Shown here in pieces: positions 26,116 to 34,789 of a stretch of DNA of 64,000 bases. Under the pieces are notes generated by a model. The model was not told where the DNA came from and did no database searches. It worked only from the letters and a program-made list of their open reading frames with translations. Both the position numbers and the translations under genes were made by a program. The stretch's first letter is position 1. The number at the start of each line of letters is the position of its first letter. The DNA comes from Candidatus Obscuribacter sp. (GTDB lineage: Bacteria > Cyanobacteriota > Vampirovibrionia > Obscuribacterales > Obscuribacteraceae), in the NCBI GenBank assembly GCA_016718315.1, contig JADKDV010000001.1:1178001-1242000 (forward strand). Reading direction: 5' to 3'.

Positions 26116-28014
26116 TCAAGGCTCATCAAGGCTTAAGTCCAGCTCAGGAGCGTCAGCCAGGTCGATTTCATCGCTTACAGCACTGGCTGTATTTTTGATC
26201 ATGGCATTGGCGGCGTCCACTGGCGGCTTTTCCGCTGCTTTTTCAGCTGGTTTTTCGGGGCTATCCATACGGCGATTGCCTGAGTGGATGGCACGTCCGA
26301 GATCCAGGAGCGACACATCCAGACCAGCTATAAGTGGTCTCAAATCATCGCCGCTATCGCGCTCCAAAGCCTCTTTGACGAGTTCTACAGCGCGCATCAC
26401 CTTATCCACATGGGAGCGTTCAACTCGCTCTCCATATTTAGTAACAGTGCGCTCCGCCTCAGCACAGAGCGACTGTGCCTGGACACGGCTGGAGATTCTT
26501 TCTTTGGTAACGCGGTCTTGTTCGCTAAACTCTTCGGCTTCTCTTTTGTAAGCCTCTACTTCATCTGGACTGAGACCAGTGGAGCGTTGAATAGTCACCG
26601 AATGCTTGATGCCCGAACCAAAGTCACGGGCGGAGCAGTGCACGATACCATCAGCATCAATATCAAAAGTAACTTCGATTTTGGGCACGCCCCGGGGAGC
26701 AGGCGGGATGCCTGTCAGGTGAAACTTCGCCAGCGATTTGTTGGCTGAGGCGATTTCTCTTTCACCCTGCAAAGCATGCACCTCTACCGAAGTCTGTCCG
26801 TCTTCGTTGGTAGTAAATGGCATGGTGCGGCTAGTCGGGATAGTGGTATTACGATCGATAATTTTGGTAAACAAGCCGCCCGCTGTCTCAATCCCCAGAG
26901 ATAGAGGAATGACATCGAGCAAAAGAATGTCCTGCATATCACCAGCCAGGATACTGGCTTGAATAGCGGCGCCTTGCGCCACAGCCTCATCAGGATTGAC
27001 TGACTTGCTTGGCTCTTTTTGGAAATAGCGGCGAATCATATCCTGTACAGCAGGAATACGAGTCGAACCACCAACTAAAATGATGTGTTCAATTTGCTCA
27101 GCGGTGAGCTGCGCATCATCAAGAGATTGATTGAGAGGACCAGTGGTGGCCTCAACAAGATGCGCTGTCAGATCGTTAAACTGCGCTCTAGTTATCGTTG
27201 TCTCAAGGTGCTTGGGACCTGTAGCATCAGCTGTCAAAAATGGCAAATGCACTTCCGAAGTCAATGTTGATGATAGCTCAATCTTTGTCTTTTCGGCTGT
27301 CTCTTTAAGCCTTTGCACCGCCATCAAATCGCTGGATATATCGATACCAGTTTGCTCTTTAAAGACATCGATTAGATGATGGATTATAGCTTCGTCAAAG
27401 TCATCGCCACCAAGCCGATTGTTACCACTGGTGGATTTGACTTCAAAAACACCGTCGACAATCTCCAGGATACTGACGTCAAAAGTGCCACCACCGAGGT
27501 CAAACACCAGTACAACAGATGAGCCAGTCAACTTATTTAGACCATAAGCCAGTGCACTGGCAGTGGGCTCGTTGATGATACGCATAACTTCAAGACCAGC
27601 AATCTGACCGGCATCGCGAGTAGCCTGTCTTTGCGAGTCGTTAAAATATGCAGGCACTGTAATTACAGCGCGCTGTACTTTTTCGCCCAGATAAGCCTCA
27701 GCATCCGCTTTGAGCTTTTGCAATACCATCGCCGAGATTTGCTCTGGGCTATTGGAGACATTATCTATATTGATGCGGTAGTTTGTGCCCATCTCTCTTT
27801 TGATGGACTGCACAGTACGAGCAGGATTGGTTACAGCTTGACGTTTAGCTAACTGGCCCACAAGTCTTTCACCATTTTTGGTAAAAGCAACCACGCTAGG
27901 AGTAGTACGAGCGCCCTCGGAGTTTTCGATAATGGTAGGCTTGCCGCCTTCCATTATGGCTACGCAAGAATAGGTAGTACCTAAATCTATGCCTATTATC
28001 TTGTCGTCGCTCAT
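26116..28014 (-). CDS. dnaK: Chaperone DnaK (Hsp70)
   Basis: A 632-residue Hsp70. The ATPase domain has GIDLGTTYSCVAIMEGG at the start, VITVPAYFNDSQRQATRDAG, LVFDLGGGTFDVSILE and VGGSTRIPAVQ. The substrate-binding domain follows with VIPLSLGIETAGG. The C-terminus ends in an acidic tail (DAPELDLSLDEP) rather than the usual EEVD-less EEL tail. It refolds proteins in cycles driven by DnaJ and GrpE. It lies between grpE and dnaJ on the same strand, 29 bases after grpE. Confidence 0.95.
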   Translation of the reverse strand: MSDDKIIGIDLGTTYSCVAIMEGGKPTIIENSEGARTTPSVVAFTKNGERLVGQLAKRQAVTNPARTVQSIKREMGTNYRINIDNVSNSPEQISAMVLQKLKADAEAYLGEKVQRAVITVPAYFNDSQRQATRDAGQIAGLEVMRIINEPTASALAYGLNKLTGSSVVLVFDLGGGTFDVSILEIVDGVFEVKSTSGNNRLGGDDFDEAIIHHLIDVFKEQTGIDISSDLMAVQRLKETAEKTKIELSSTLTSEVHLPFLTADATGPKHLETTITRAQFNDLTAHLVEATTGPLNQSLDDAQLTAEQIEHIILVGGSTRIPAVQDMIRRYFQKEPSKSVNPDEAVAQGAAIQASILAGDMQDILLLDVIPLSLGIETAGGLFTKIIDRNTTIPTSRTMPFTTNEDGQTSVEVHALQGEREIASANKSLAKFHLTGIPPAPRGVPKIEVTFDIDADGIVHCSARDFGSGIKHSVTIQRSTGLSPDEVEAYKREAEEFSEQDRVTKERISSRVQAQSLCAEAERTVTKYGERVERSHVDKVMRAVELVKEALERDSGDDLRPLIAGLDVSLLDLGRAIHSGNRRMDSPEKPAEKAAEKPPVDAANAMIKNTASAVSDEIDLADAPELDLSLDEP

Positions 28015-28043
28015 TTTGTGACCAGCACTAAATAGACAGGCAC

Positions 28044-29048
28044 TTAATCCTCAACATCGGTCAAATCGTAAACTTTGGCTTCCTTTTCTTTCTCGTCATC
28101 TCCACCACCACTAACAGCAACAGCGGCAGCAGCTTCTGCGGCCAATCTGTCTTGTTCATCGGCTTCAGCGATGGCTGCTTTGATTTCTTCGATAGGCAGA
28201 TCTTGAGTACTGCGATTGGCATCGAGGGCATCGAGCGAATCACAGGTCTCTACACCAGCTTGTGAGACTATGTCTTGAGCCGAAACTTTATTGGCGCTAG
28301 TGGCATCTTCCTGAGCCGCTTCAGCCTTTGCAGCAGCTTCCGCTTCAGCAGCTTCTTTTTTGGCTGCTTCAGCGGCTAGTTGCTCGTCACTGGGGGCGGT
28401 GGCAACGTTAACGAGTGCCGGTCTTAAAATCTTGTCCTTGAGCATCCAGCCTGCTCTCAGCTGATGAGCAACAGCACCTTCTTCTACTTCACTTGTCGCA
28501 ACTTCTTGCACTGGCTCATGCAGTCTAGGATCAAAAGGTTGACCCACTACTTCCATTTGCTTAATGCCCACTTGTTCCAGGCAACGATTGAGTCTGCTGA
28601 ATACCATTTTGAGACTGTCCCACATAACTTTGGAATCAGTCTTTTCGGTCAATTTGGAAGTAGCCATGTCCAGATCGTCAAGAGCTGGCAAAATTGCTTC
28701 AAAGGCTTTTTGCATACCAGCTGCTGAAAACTCATCGCGCTCGCGGTCAATGCGCTTTTTGTAATTTTCAAAGTCAGCGGCCATCCGCTTGTAAAGGTTT
28801 TCGGCTTCAGTGGCTCTCGCTTCAGCTTCTTTGAGTTGCCCCTCTAAATGGGCAATAGTGCTGGCTGAGGCAGAGTCTGTCTGCTGTTTTTGGCCGACGT
28901 CAATCCCAAACTGGTCGGGATCGGGCTCCCCACCTGCATACATGGCCCTAAAAAAAGCCTTAGCGCGGTCATTTCTGTCTGCTGGTGTCTCTTCGGAAGC
29001 GGGCGAAGCTGGTGGTTGCGCCCCTTTGTTGTTTTGATTTTCTTCCAT
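28044..29048 (-). CDS. grpE: Nucleotide exchange factor GrpE, with long C-terminal extension
   Basis: A 334-residue protein that releases ADP from DnaK. The core GrpE region spans about residues 50-195, with a long helix (LYKRMAADFENYKKRIDRERDEF) and the beta domain ending in the conserved GWMLKDKILRPALVNVA. GrpE is usually about 170-210 residues; here another ~110 residues follow, rich in Ala, Glu and Asp with a run of EAAKKEAAEAEAAAK, and they end in an acidic DLTDVED. The ATG at 29048 is chosen; a TTG 11 codons upstream opens the frame. First gene of the grpE-dnaK-dnaJ unit. No CIRCE element was seen upstream. Confidence 0.88.
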   Translation of the reverse strand: MEENQNNKGAQPPASPASEETPADRNDRAKAFFRAMYAGGEPDPDQFGIDVGQKQQTDSASASTIAHLEGQLKEAEARATEAENLYKRMAADFENYKKRIDRERDEFSAAGMQKAFEAILPALDDLDMATSKLTEKTDSKVMWDSLKMVFSRLNRCLEQVGIKQMEVVGQPFDPRLHEPVQEVATSEVEEGAVAHQLRAGWMLKDKILRPALVNVATAPSDEQLAAEAAKKEAAEAEAAAKAEAAQEDATSANKVSAQDIVSQAGVETCDSLDALDANRSTQDLPIEEIKAAIAEADEQDRLAAEAAAAVAVSGGGDDEKEKEAKVYDLTDVED

Positions 29049-29213
29049 GGCTGAAAAGCGGTCTCCCGATGAATTGGTCAATCAATATTCTAAATTAAAA
29101 CGCCCATTGAGAGTAGAACTTAAGCAAGAGACAAACATCTCAATTGTCCCGTTAAATCAACCTGGTCGACGCCAGCGACCGCCTATTCACACTCTGACGC
29201 CCCTGAGCTGGTC

Positions 29214-29219
29214 TATAAT
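29214..29219 (+). promoter_or_regulatory. Candidate -10 box of the dgcN-like gene
   Basis: A perfect TATAAT lies 45 bases before the ATG at 29264. I see no good -35 match at the usual distance, so this is a weak call. Similar TATAATT boxes precede the genes at 34278 and 40171. Confidence 0.4.
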
Positions 29220-29263
29220 TTAGTTCGGCAAAATTTATTTTCAATGAGTGATTTCTTAAAACT

Positions 29264-30340
29264 ATGGCTACCAAATTGAGCGACACCCAAACTTATCTGC
29301 ATCCCACGGTACCTCTTGCCATTTACGCTCCCGGTGAGTTTGGCAAGCAGCAAGCCAAGACTGCCGAAGGGGTGCTGCGTTACGGCGCTAACCCGATAGC
29401 CTGCGTCATCGATGCCACTCAAAGCGGCAAATCAATTAAAGAACTCACCGGCATAGATTGCCAAGCCCCCATAGTTGCCTCAATCGAGGAAGCAGCTAGC
29501 CTCAAGTCAGGTGCTTTGCTACTGGGTACGGCCTGGCCGGGCGGCGCCATGCCTCCCGAATGGAAAGCCGATATAGTACGCGCTCTTGAAAATGGCATGG
29601 ATGTTGTCAACGGACTCCATGACTTTTTGGAAGAAGACGAGCGCATTGTCAAAACGGCAAAGGAGCACGGTCGCCAATTATTTGATGTACGCAAATCACC
29701 AGACCATTTGCCAGTAGCCGCTGGTCGAGTAATGCAAAGCAATGCCTATGTAGTGCTCACAGTCGGCACGGACTGCTCAGTTGGCAAAATGACAGTCTCT
29801 CTAGAGATCCAAAAGTCAGCTCGCCAACAAGGCATCAGCTGTGGCTTTGTCGCCACAGGTCAAACTGGCATTATGATTTGCGGCAAAGGCATCGCCATCG
29901 ACCGCGTCATCGGCGACTTTATGGCAGGCGCCACCGAAAAGCTTGTACTTGAAGCTGCCGAGCAAAGCGATCTGATCATGGTGGAAGGTCAGGGCTCACT
30001 GGCTCACCCTGGGTTTAGCGGTGTGACAATGGCACTCGTCCACGGAGCATGTCCTCAAGCCATGGTACTGTGCCACAGACCCAGCCGCAAAAACATCAAA
30101 GGCACTGACATGGCTATCAGTGATTACAAACGTTTGATTGAGACTTATGAATCAATGGCAGCTTATATGCGCCCATCAAAAGTAGTAGCAATCGCTCTCA
30201 ATACCCACGACCTGTCAAAAGAGCAAGCAGAGCACGAAATAGCCCTGGCCCAAAAACTAACAGGTTTGCCAACGACCGATCCGGTGCGCTTTAACGGCGA
30301 CATCTTACTAAAAGCGATACTCGACAGGAAAAATCAGTGA
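29264..30340 (+). CDS. DUF1611 / DgcN-like protein (putative D-glutamate N-acetyltransferase)
   Basis: A 358-residue protein of the DUF1611 family. It has an N-terminal Rossmann-like region (AIYAPGEFGKQQAK…ANPIACVIDATQSGK), then a P-loop-like GTDCSVGKMT near residue 167 and a conserved VEGQGSLAHPGFSGV near 240. Family members next to dipeptide epimerases have been assigned as DgcN, which acetylates D-glutamate. Its stop overlaps the GTG of the epimerase gene by 4 bases, so the two are translationally coupled. The pair would give D-Glu to N-acetyl-D-Glu to N-acetyl-L-Glu, but the substrate is inferred from family knowledge and gene order, not from active-site residues. Confidence 0.7.
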   Translation: MATKLSDTQTYLHPTVPLAIYAPGEFGKQQAKTAEGVLRYGANPIACVIDATQSGKSIKELTGIDCQAPIVASIEEAASLKSGALLLGTAWPGGAMPPEWKADIVRALENGMDVVNGLHDFLEEDERIVKTAKEHGRQLFDVRKSPDHLPVAAGRVMQSNAYVVLTVGTDCSVGKMTVSLEIQKSARQQGISCGFVATGQTGIMICGKGIAIDRVIGDFMAGATEKLVLEAAEQSDLIMVEGQGSLAHPGFSGVTMALVHGACPQAMVLCHRPSRKNIKGTDMAISDYKRLIETYESMAAYMRPSKVVAIALNTHDLSKEQAEHEIALAQKLTGLPTTDPVRFNGDILLKAILDRKNQ

Positions 30341-31386
30341 ACACCGAAAAAATCAGTCTGCATTTTGAGCCCTTAGACCTCACCACCAGACATCCCTTTG
30401 GTATCTCCTATGGTACCAGCAGCCAGACTCTCAACATCTTAGTCAAGCTCCAGTACAACGGCTTTACAGGGCTTGGCGAAGCCGCCCCCGCCTCTTATCA
30501 CGGCGAATCCCGCGAGACAGTAATGGCAGTACTTGGCAAAATGCAAGCCAAAGAACCAGAAATACTAGGTGCTGACCCTTTTGCAATCCAGGCAGTATCA
30601 GCAAATATGGACAAGATGATAGCTGGCAACTATGCAGCCAAAGCAGCAGTCGAAATGGCCATGCATGACCTGGCTGGCAAAGTAGCTGGACTCTCTACAT
30701 ATAAGATGCTCGGTCTATCAAACGGTCATCCACCGATGACCGACTTTACAATAGGCATCGACAATCTCGATATGATTGAGCGCAAAACAGAAGAAGCACT
30801 CGAACTCGGTCACAAACTACTAAAAGTAAAAGTCGGCACAAACTATGACCGAGAAATCATCAAGAAAGTACGTAAAGTCGCACCTAATATCCCCATCCGT
30901 GTTGATGCCAATGGCGGCTGGACAGTAAAACAAGCAGTGGAGTCAGCCAAATTTTTGCATGACAATGGTGTCGAATTTATCGAACAACCACTGCCAAAAT
31001 TTAGTCACGTAGACGACTTTAGATTTGTCAAAGAGCACTCACCTATACCGATACTCGCAGACGAGAGCATCTGCCGGGCAATAGATGTAGCCAGGTATGC
31101 TGGTGCTATAGATGGTGTCGTGGTCAAACTAGCAAAATGTGGTGGCATATTGGAAGCCCTGCGTGTCATAGGCACGGCCAGAGCACACGGTATGCGTGTC
31201 ATGTTTGGCATGATGATTGAATCATCAATAGGAGTGACTGCCGCCACCCAACTATCAAGTTTATGTGATTATCTTGATCTCGATGGTGCACTCTTACTCA
31301 AAGACGATCCCTACAAGGGCGCGTCCTGGCAAGATGGCTATATGACACTAAACTATGAGCCCGGACTTGGAGTCAGCTTGCGGTAA
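30337..31386 (+). CDS. Enolase-superfamily dipeptide / N-acyl-amino-acid epimerase (DgcA-like)
   Basis: A 349-residue muconate-lactonizing subgroup enzyme. Visible catalytic residues are the KVK of LLKVKVG near 163-167, Asp in VDANGGW near 190, Glu in EQPL near 216, Asp in ADES near 242 and Lys in VVKLAKCGG near 266. These bind Mg and abstract the alpha proton, interconverting L- and D-residues. L-Ala-D/L-Glu epimerase is the usual annotation; coupling to DUF1611 points to N-acetyl-D-glutamate as substrate. The start is the GTG overlapping the previous stop. It is not followed closely by another gene in the same operon. Confidence 0.85.
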   Translation: MNTEKISLHFEPLDLTTRHPFGISYGTSSQTLNILVKLQYNGFTGLGEAAPASYHGESRETVMAVLGKMQAKEPEILGADPFAIQAVSANMDKMIAGNYAAKAAVEMAMHDLAGKVAGLSTYKMLGLSNGHPPMTDFTIGIDNLDMIERKTEEALELGHKLLKVKVGTNYDREIIKKVRKVAPNIPIRVDANGGWTVKQAVESAKFLHDNGVEFIEQPLPKFSHVDDFRFVKEHSPIPILADESICRAIDVARYAGAIDGVVVKLAKCGGILEALRVIGTARAHGMRVMFGMMIESSIGVTAATQLSSLCDYLDLDGALLLKDDPYKGASWQDGYMTLNYEPGLGVSLR

Positions 31387-31505
31387 AGATGCGCTGCCGC
31401 ATCAGATCGACAAAGTGCTAGGTCAAAACATCTCCTTTGGCTGGCTGCTCTTGCAGACAAGCAAGATTTAATGCGCTTGCCCAATTTCCGACATATCGTC
31501 AGCAC

Positions 31506-31937
31506 ATGCATTGCACAACCCTACACAATAGCCAGATCAACACATACTCAATCAAACTTTGTCTCTTGCTCGGTGCTTCACTAGTACTCTTTGCCTTGAC
31601 CGCACAGGCTCCAGCCCATGCGCAATTCAGACAAGTGAGCCGCCGCGACCTGCCACCATGCCGCATGGATAGCTTTGTCGATCAAGCAGGCGGCATGGCT
31701 GAACTAATCTATGGTGATGAGGGCGAAGTTGGTCTACCACCCTACGATAACTTTACCAAGGAACACAGAATCAATGCTGGTATTTTTGGCGTCAGGGACG
31801 CCGGTTTAACCACTGGGCACGGTAGCTTTATGCCAGATGCCTGGGGAGCCGATGAATACATCGGCGACGAGTGGGGTCAGAGTGGCTCACAATACGGCAA
31901 CTATGCCCAGCAATTTGATGCCTACGGCAACCCATAG
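31506..31937 (+). CDS. Small secreted protein, C-terminus frameshifted into Asn-rich repeats
   Basis: A frame of 143 residues beginning at the ATG at 31506 (the frame opens at 31437, which is less likely). A signal peptide has a hydrophobic core (LCLLLGASLVLFALTAQ) and a likely cleavage after APAHA. The mature region is short and acidic, rich in Gly, Asp, Tyr and Trp, and ends …DAYGNP. A one-base shift at the CCC run (31931-31933) would continue it as PIANFVNNG and then into four 7-residue repeats up to a TAA at 32057-32059, giving about 184 residues. No family is recognised. The gene stands alone between the epimerase and the EEP genes. Confidence 0.55.
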   Translation: MHCTTLHNSQINTYSIKLCLLLGASLVLFALTAQAPAHAQFRQVSRRDLPPCRMDSFVDQAGGMAELIYGDEGEVGLPPYDNFTKEHRINAGIFGVRDAGLTTGHGSFMPDAWGADEYIGDEWGQSGSQYGNYAQQFDAYGNP

Positions 31938-31945
31938 CCAACTTT

Positions 31946-32029
31946 GTCAACAACGGGATTAACACGATAAACAACGGGGTCAATGCTGTCAATAATGGGA
32001 TCAATGCCGTCAATAATGGTGTTAATCAA
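31946..32029 (+). repeat. Four 21-bp tandem repeats encoding VNNGxNx
   Basis: Units at 31946-31966, 31967-31987, 31988-32008 and 32009-32029 encode seven residues each, with the pattern (V/I)NNG(I/V)N followed by T, A or Q, in the frame beginning at 31946. A fifth, degenerate unit begins VSNF. They form a repetitive tail that would be joined to the small secreted protein upstream if the one-base shift is corrected. Confidence 0.8.
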
Positions 32030-32066
32030 GTCAGCAATTTCACCGGCAACCTACCATAAATAATAG

Positions 32067-33086
32067 CTAGCGACATTTAGCTAGATTCAATTTAACCAGC
32101 ACCGGCAAATGATCTGAACCCACTTCGCCAAGCAAGCGCCGCTCCTTTACCACTATGCCCTGGCTTACCAGGACATGATCGATTGGCAAAAAAGGACGCA
32201 GCGGCACAAACAAAAACATCTTTGTGGGCCAGCTCGGTGTAAAACCAAAGCCGCGCTCACTGTCTTTGAGATGGCCTTTGGCTAGGAGCTTATCAAAGTA
32301 AGGCGACCACGGCGTACAGTTGAGATCGCCAAGCAAAATCTGCTCATCACCAAGAGTCTTAATCTCAGCGGGATAAAGCTCAGTCAACTCTTTATTGCGT
32401 GCATCAAAACGACTCTTTGGCACAATTGGCACAGTCGGGTGTACGAGCATAATCCCAACTGGCTTGTCCCCCTTAATACCGAGCTGACAAAGCAATCGTG
32501 CCCTGTTCTTCAAAGGCTCAATGCGCAGCTCCGGCTTAAGGAGTGGATACTTGCTATAAATGCCCACTCCAGCATTATACGGATGACTGGAGACATACGG
32601 ATACTTGCGCCCCAGCTTGTCGGCAAGCGTGCGATACCAACTGCCTTCCAGCTCAGAGACCACAATTACATCAGGGTCTTCTGGTGCTATCTGTTTAAAC
32701 AGAGACTCACGATCATTATTGCGCCCGCCCCACAGATTGATATGCACCATTGTCAAATCAGACTTGTCTGGCGCAGGCTCATAGCGCTGATACAAAGGTT
32801 GCATCTTAAAGCCACAAAAGACAAGCACGACTAGAGACAATCCAAGCACAACTCCCGCTGGTCCAGTAAACCGTCGCCGGAATAACACGTCTACAAATAT
32901 GACAATGACCAGCACCAGGGCTGCCACTATATACAGTGCAATAAAATGGCAACAAAGCTCTGGCACCTGATTACCCATAGCAAAACAGGTAAGAGCGCAA
33001 CATAGAGACAAAGACAGGGCAATAAATAGAGGTGGCGTGTAGAGTAAAAGATTGAGCGACTTATTAAGCAAAGTTTTTTTAGACAC
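32067..33086 (-). CDS. Membrane-anchored EEP-family hydrolase (paralogue 1)
   Basis: A 339-residue protein: three hydrophobic helices in the first ~95 residues, then an endonuclease/exonuclease/phosphatase domain. Visible active-site features are VHINLWG (Asn), VVSELEG (metal-binding Glu), LVHPTVP (His), GDLNCTPWSPYFDKL, IDHVLV and GSDHLPVLVK (final Asp-His). This fold hydrolyses phosphodiesters or phosphomonoesters with Mg. Similar membrane EEP proteins include YafD and VanJ, where the substrate may be a lipid-linked phosphate. It starts with GTG 5 bases after the stop of paralogue 2, so the two form a pair. Confidence 0.8.
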   Translation of the reverse strand: MSKKTLLNKSLNLLLYTPPLFIALSLSLCCALTCFAMGNQVPELCCHFIALYIVAALVLVIVIFVDVLFRRRFTGPAGVVLGLSLVVLVFCGFKMQPLYQRYEPAPDKSDLTMVHINLWGGRNNDRESLFKQIAPEDPDVIVVSELEGSWYRTLADKLGRKYPYVSSHPYNAGVGIYSKYPLLKPELRIEPLKNRARLLCQLGIKGDKPVGIMLVHPTVPIVPKSRFDARNKELTELYPAEIKTLGDEQILLGDLNCTPWSPYFDKLLAKGHLKDSERGFGFTPSWPTKMFLFVPLRPFLPIDHVLVSQGIVVKERRLLGEVGSDHLPVLVKLNLAKCR

Positions 33087-33091
33087 AGTAT

Positions 33092-34093
33092 TTACTTTGT
33101 CCCCACTTTGAGTTTGACCAGTAGTGGCAAATGATCCGAGCCAAAAGGAGCAAGCATACGGCGCTCCTTAACCTCGATACTTTGCGAAACAAGCACATGA
33201 TCAATTGGCAAAAGCGGCGGCACCACTACACCTGGCCAGCTGGGTTGCAAACCAAACCCTCGCTCACTATCTTTGAGATTGCCATCTTTAATCAATTTGT
33301 CAAAATACGGTGACCAGGGAGTGCAATTCAAATCTCCCACCAGGATTGCCGGATCTCCTGTACTACTAAGCTCTTGTGGATAAAGCAAAAATTCCTCGTT
33401 GCGAGCCGCTAGATTGTTAGGAGCACCGACTGGATTAACGGGGTGAGCCACGAGAATCGTCACTGAACCTACATCTGGATGCTTGACCCTAGCCAGTATC
33501 CGTGCTCGACTTTGATATTTGATCTTACGCAAGTCACTAGTCTCGAGCGGATACTTACTATAAATACCCAGACCATTTGCTGGTCTGGCAAAACTGTATG
33601 GATATGTATCTTTGAGTTTGTCGGTAATTAAAGTCGACCACTTACCAGTAAGCTCACTGACGAGGATGATATCGGGTTTTGTTGCCGCTATTTGCTTAAA
33701 CAATGTCTCATGGTCAAAGTTTAGTCTGCCCCAGATATTGGCATGCAAAAGAGTTAAGTTGTAACTACCTGGCGCAATATCAACCCGGCTCCAGAGCGGC
33801 TCTACTCTATTGATGACAAAACCCAGTACAGTAATCAATAGCACAAAATTTAAAATAGCAATGCGTAGTCGTCTCTTAAAGGCAATTGCATCAAACACCA
33901 CTAGACCGGTCAAAATCACAGCACCATAAAGACATGCCACCATAAAGTGACAGCAAAGCTCAGCTATGCGGCTGTGTAGACCAAAACAACTAAGCGCGCA
34001 AATAAGCACCAAGGCAAGAGTGCAAACACTTACAAACAGATGTATAAACCCTGTATAAAACTCTCGGAGGAGCAGTGCCAATTTGTTAACCAT
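33092..34093 (-). CDS. Membrane-anchored EEP-family hydrolase (paralogue 2)
   Basis: A 333-residue protein with the same layout as the neighbouring gene: three N-terminal membrane helices and an EEP domain with LLHANIWGR, ILVSELTG, LVAHPVNP, GDLNCTPWSPYFDKL, IDHVLVSQ and GSDHLPLLVK. All EEP catalytic residues that I can identify are present. It differs from paralogue 1 across the membrane region but is clearly homologous throughout, so the copies arose by duplication. First gene of a two-gene unit with paralogue 1. Divergent from the GNAT gene at 34278. Confidence 0.8.
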   Translation of the reverse strand: MVNKLALLLREFYTGFIHLFVSVCTLALVLICALSCFGLHSRIAELCCHFMVACLYGAVILTGLVVFDAIAFKRRLRIAILNFVLLITVLGFVINRVEPLWSRVDIAPGSYNLTLLHANIWGRLNFDHETLFKQIAATKPDIILVSELTGKWSTLITDKLKDTYPYSFARPANGLGIYSKYPLETSDLRKIKYQSRARILARVKHPDVGSVTILVAHPVNPVGAPNNLAARNEEFLLYPQELSSTGDPAILVGDLNCTPWSPYFDKLIKDGNLKDSERGFGLQPSWPGVVVPPLLPIDHVLVSQSIEVKERRMLAPFGSDHLPLLVKLKVGTK

Positions 34094-34243
34094 GCAAGCA
34101 TCCTAAACCCAGATAGCCTTTTGTGGTGGCAAAGATCGGTCTTTTAGCCCGGCCTTTACAAAATCAAAACTGCTGGATAAAAAAACTTGCCGAGCACTTA
34201 CTTAATTTGCCAAATCAGAAAAATAAGCGACACAAGACGAGCT

Positions 34244-34249
34244 TATAAT
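34244..34249 (+). promoter_or_regulatory. Candidate -10 box of the GNAT gene
   Basis: TATAAT lies 28 bases before the GTG start at 34278. No clear -35 box is visible. It lies in the divergent region between EEP paralogue 2 and the GNAT gene. Confidence 0.4.
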
Positions 34250-34277
34250 TGGTGCTTCTAGCATTTGAGAAGTAGTA

Positions 34278-34787
34278 GTGACTAGCAAATCGACCGTAAA
34301 AATTCGCCCGGCCAAGCAAGAAGATGCCCCAGCTATCGTTGCGGTGCACTACAGCGCAGTCCACACCACAGCAGCAAATGACTATGAAGTCAGCATATTG
34401 GACGAATGGTCCAACACTAGCGCTGAGAGAATCGATAAGCTAACACGCCAAATAAAAGACAACCCTGAAAAAACAGTAATGCTCGTTGCTGAGCTAAACA
34501 GCAAAATTGTGGGATTTTGCGAGGTCGTGCCGACACTGGAAGAATTGCGCGCAGTCTATGTGGACCCAAAAGCAAGCCGCCAGGGAGTAGGTCAAGCACT
34601 CCTGCATGCTCTGGAAGAAGTAGCACGAAAGCACCACTGCAAAAGACTTTGGCTTGATTCATCACTGACGGCAGTGCCATTTTATACAGCACATGGCTTT
34701 ATCAACGATGGTCCTGGCGAGCACGTACTAAACAGTGGACAAAAAATGCTCTGCGTTAAGATGCACAAAGATCTATCAAATTTGTAA
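34278..34787 (+). CDS. GNAT-family N-acetyltransferase
   Basis: A 169-residue acetyltransferase. It has the acetyl-CoA-binding motif A (RAVYVDPKASRQGVGQALLHALEEVA; Q/R-x-x-G-x-G/A near residue 99) and the closing PFYTAHGF motif. Substrate unknown; some relatives acetylate small amines or antibiotics. It starts with GTG; the end lies two bases from the convergent EEP paralogue 3. It sits between two pairs of EEP genes on the opposite strand, so co-inheritance is likely but common regulation is not shown. Confidence 0.85.
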   Translation: MTSKSTVKIRPAKQEDAPAIVAVHYSAVHTTAANDYEVSILDEWSNTSAERIDKLTRQIKDNPEKTVMLVAELNSKIVGFCEVVPTLEELRAVYVDPKASRQGVGQALLHALEEVARKHHCKRLWLDSSLTAVPFYTAHGFINDGPGEHVLNSGQKMLCVKMHKDLSNL

Positions 34788-34789
34788 GT

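Noticed and set aside
29049..29263. CIRCE or sigma-32 element before grpE
   Set aside because: I looked for TTAGCACTC with its inverted copy and for CTTGAAA/CCCCAT and found neither.
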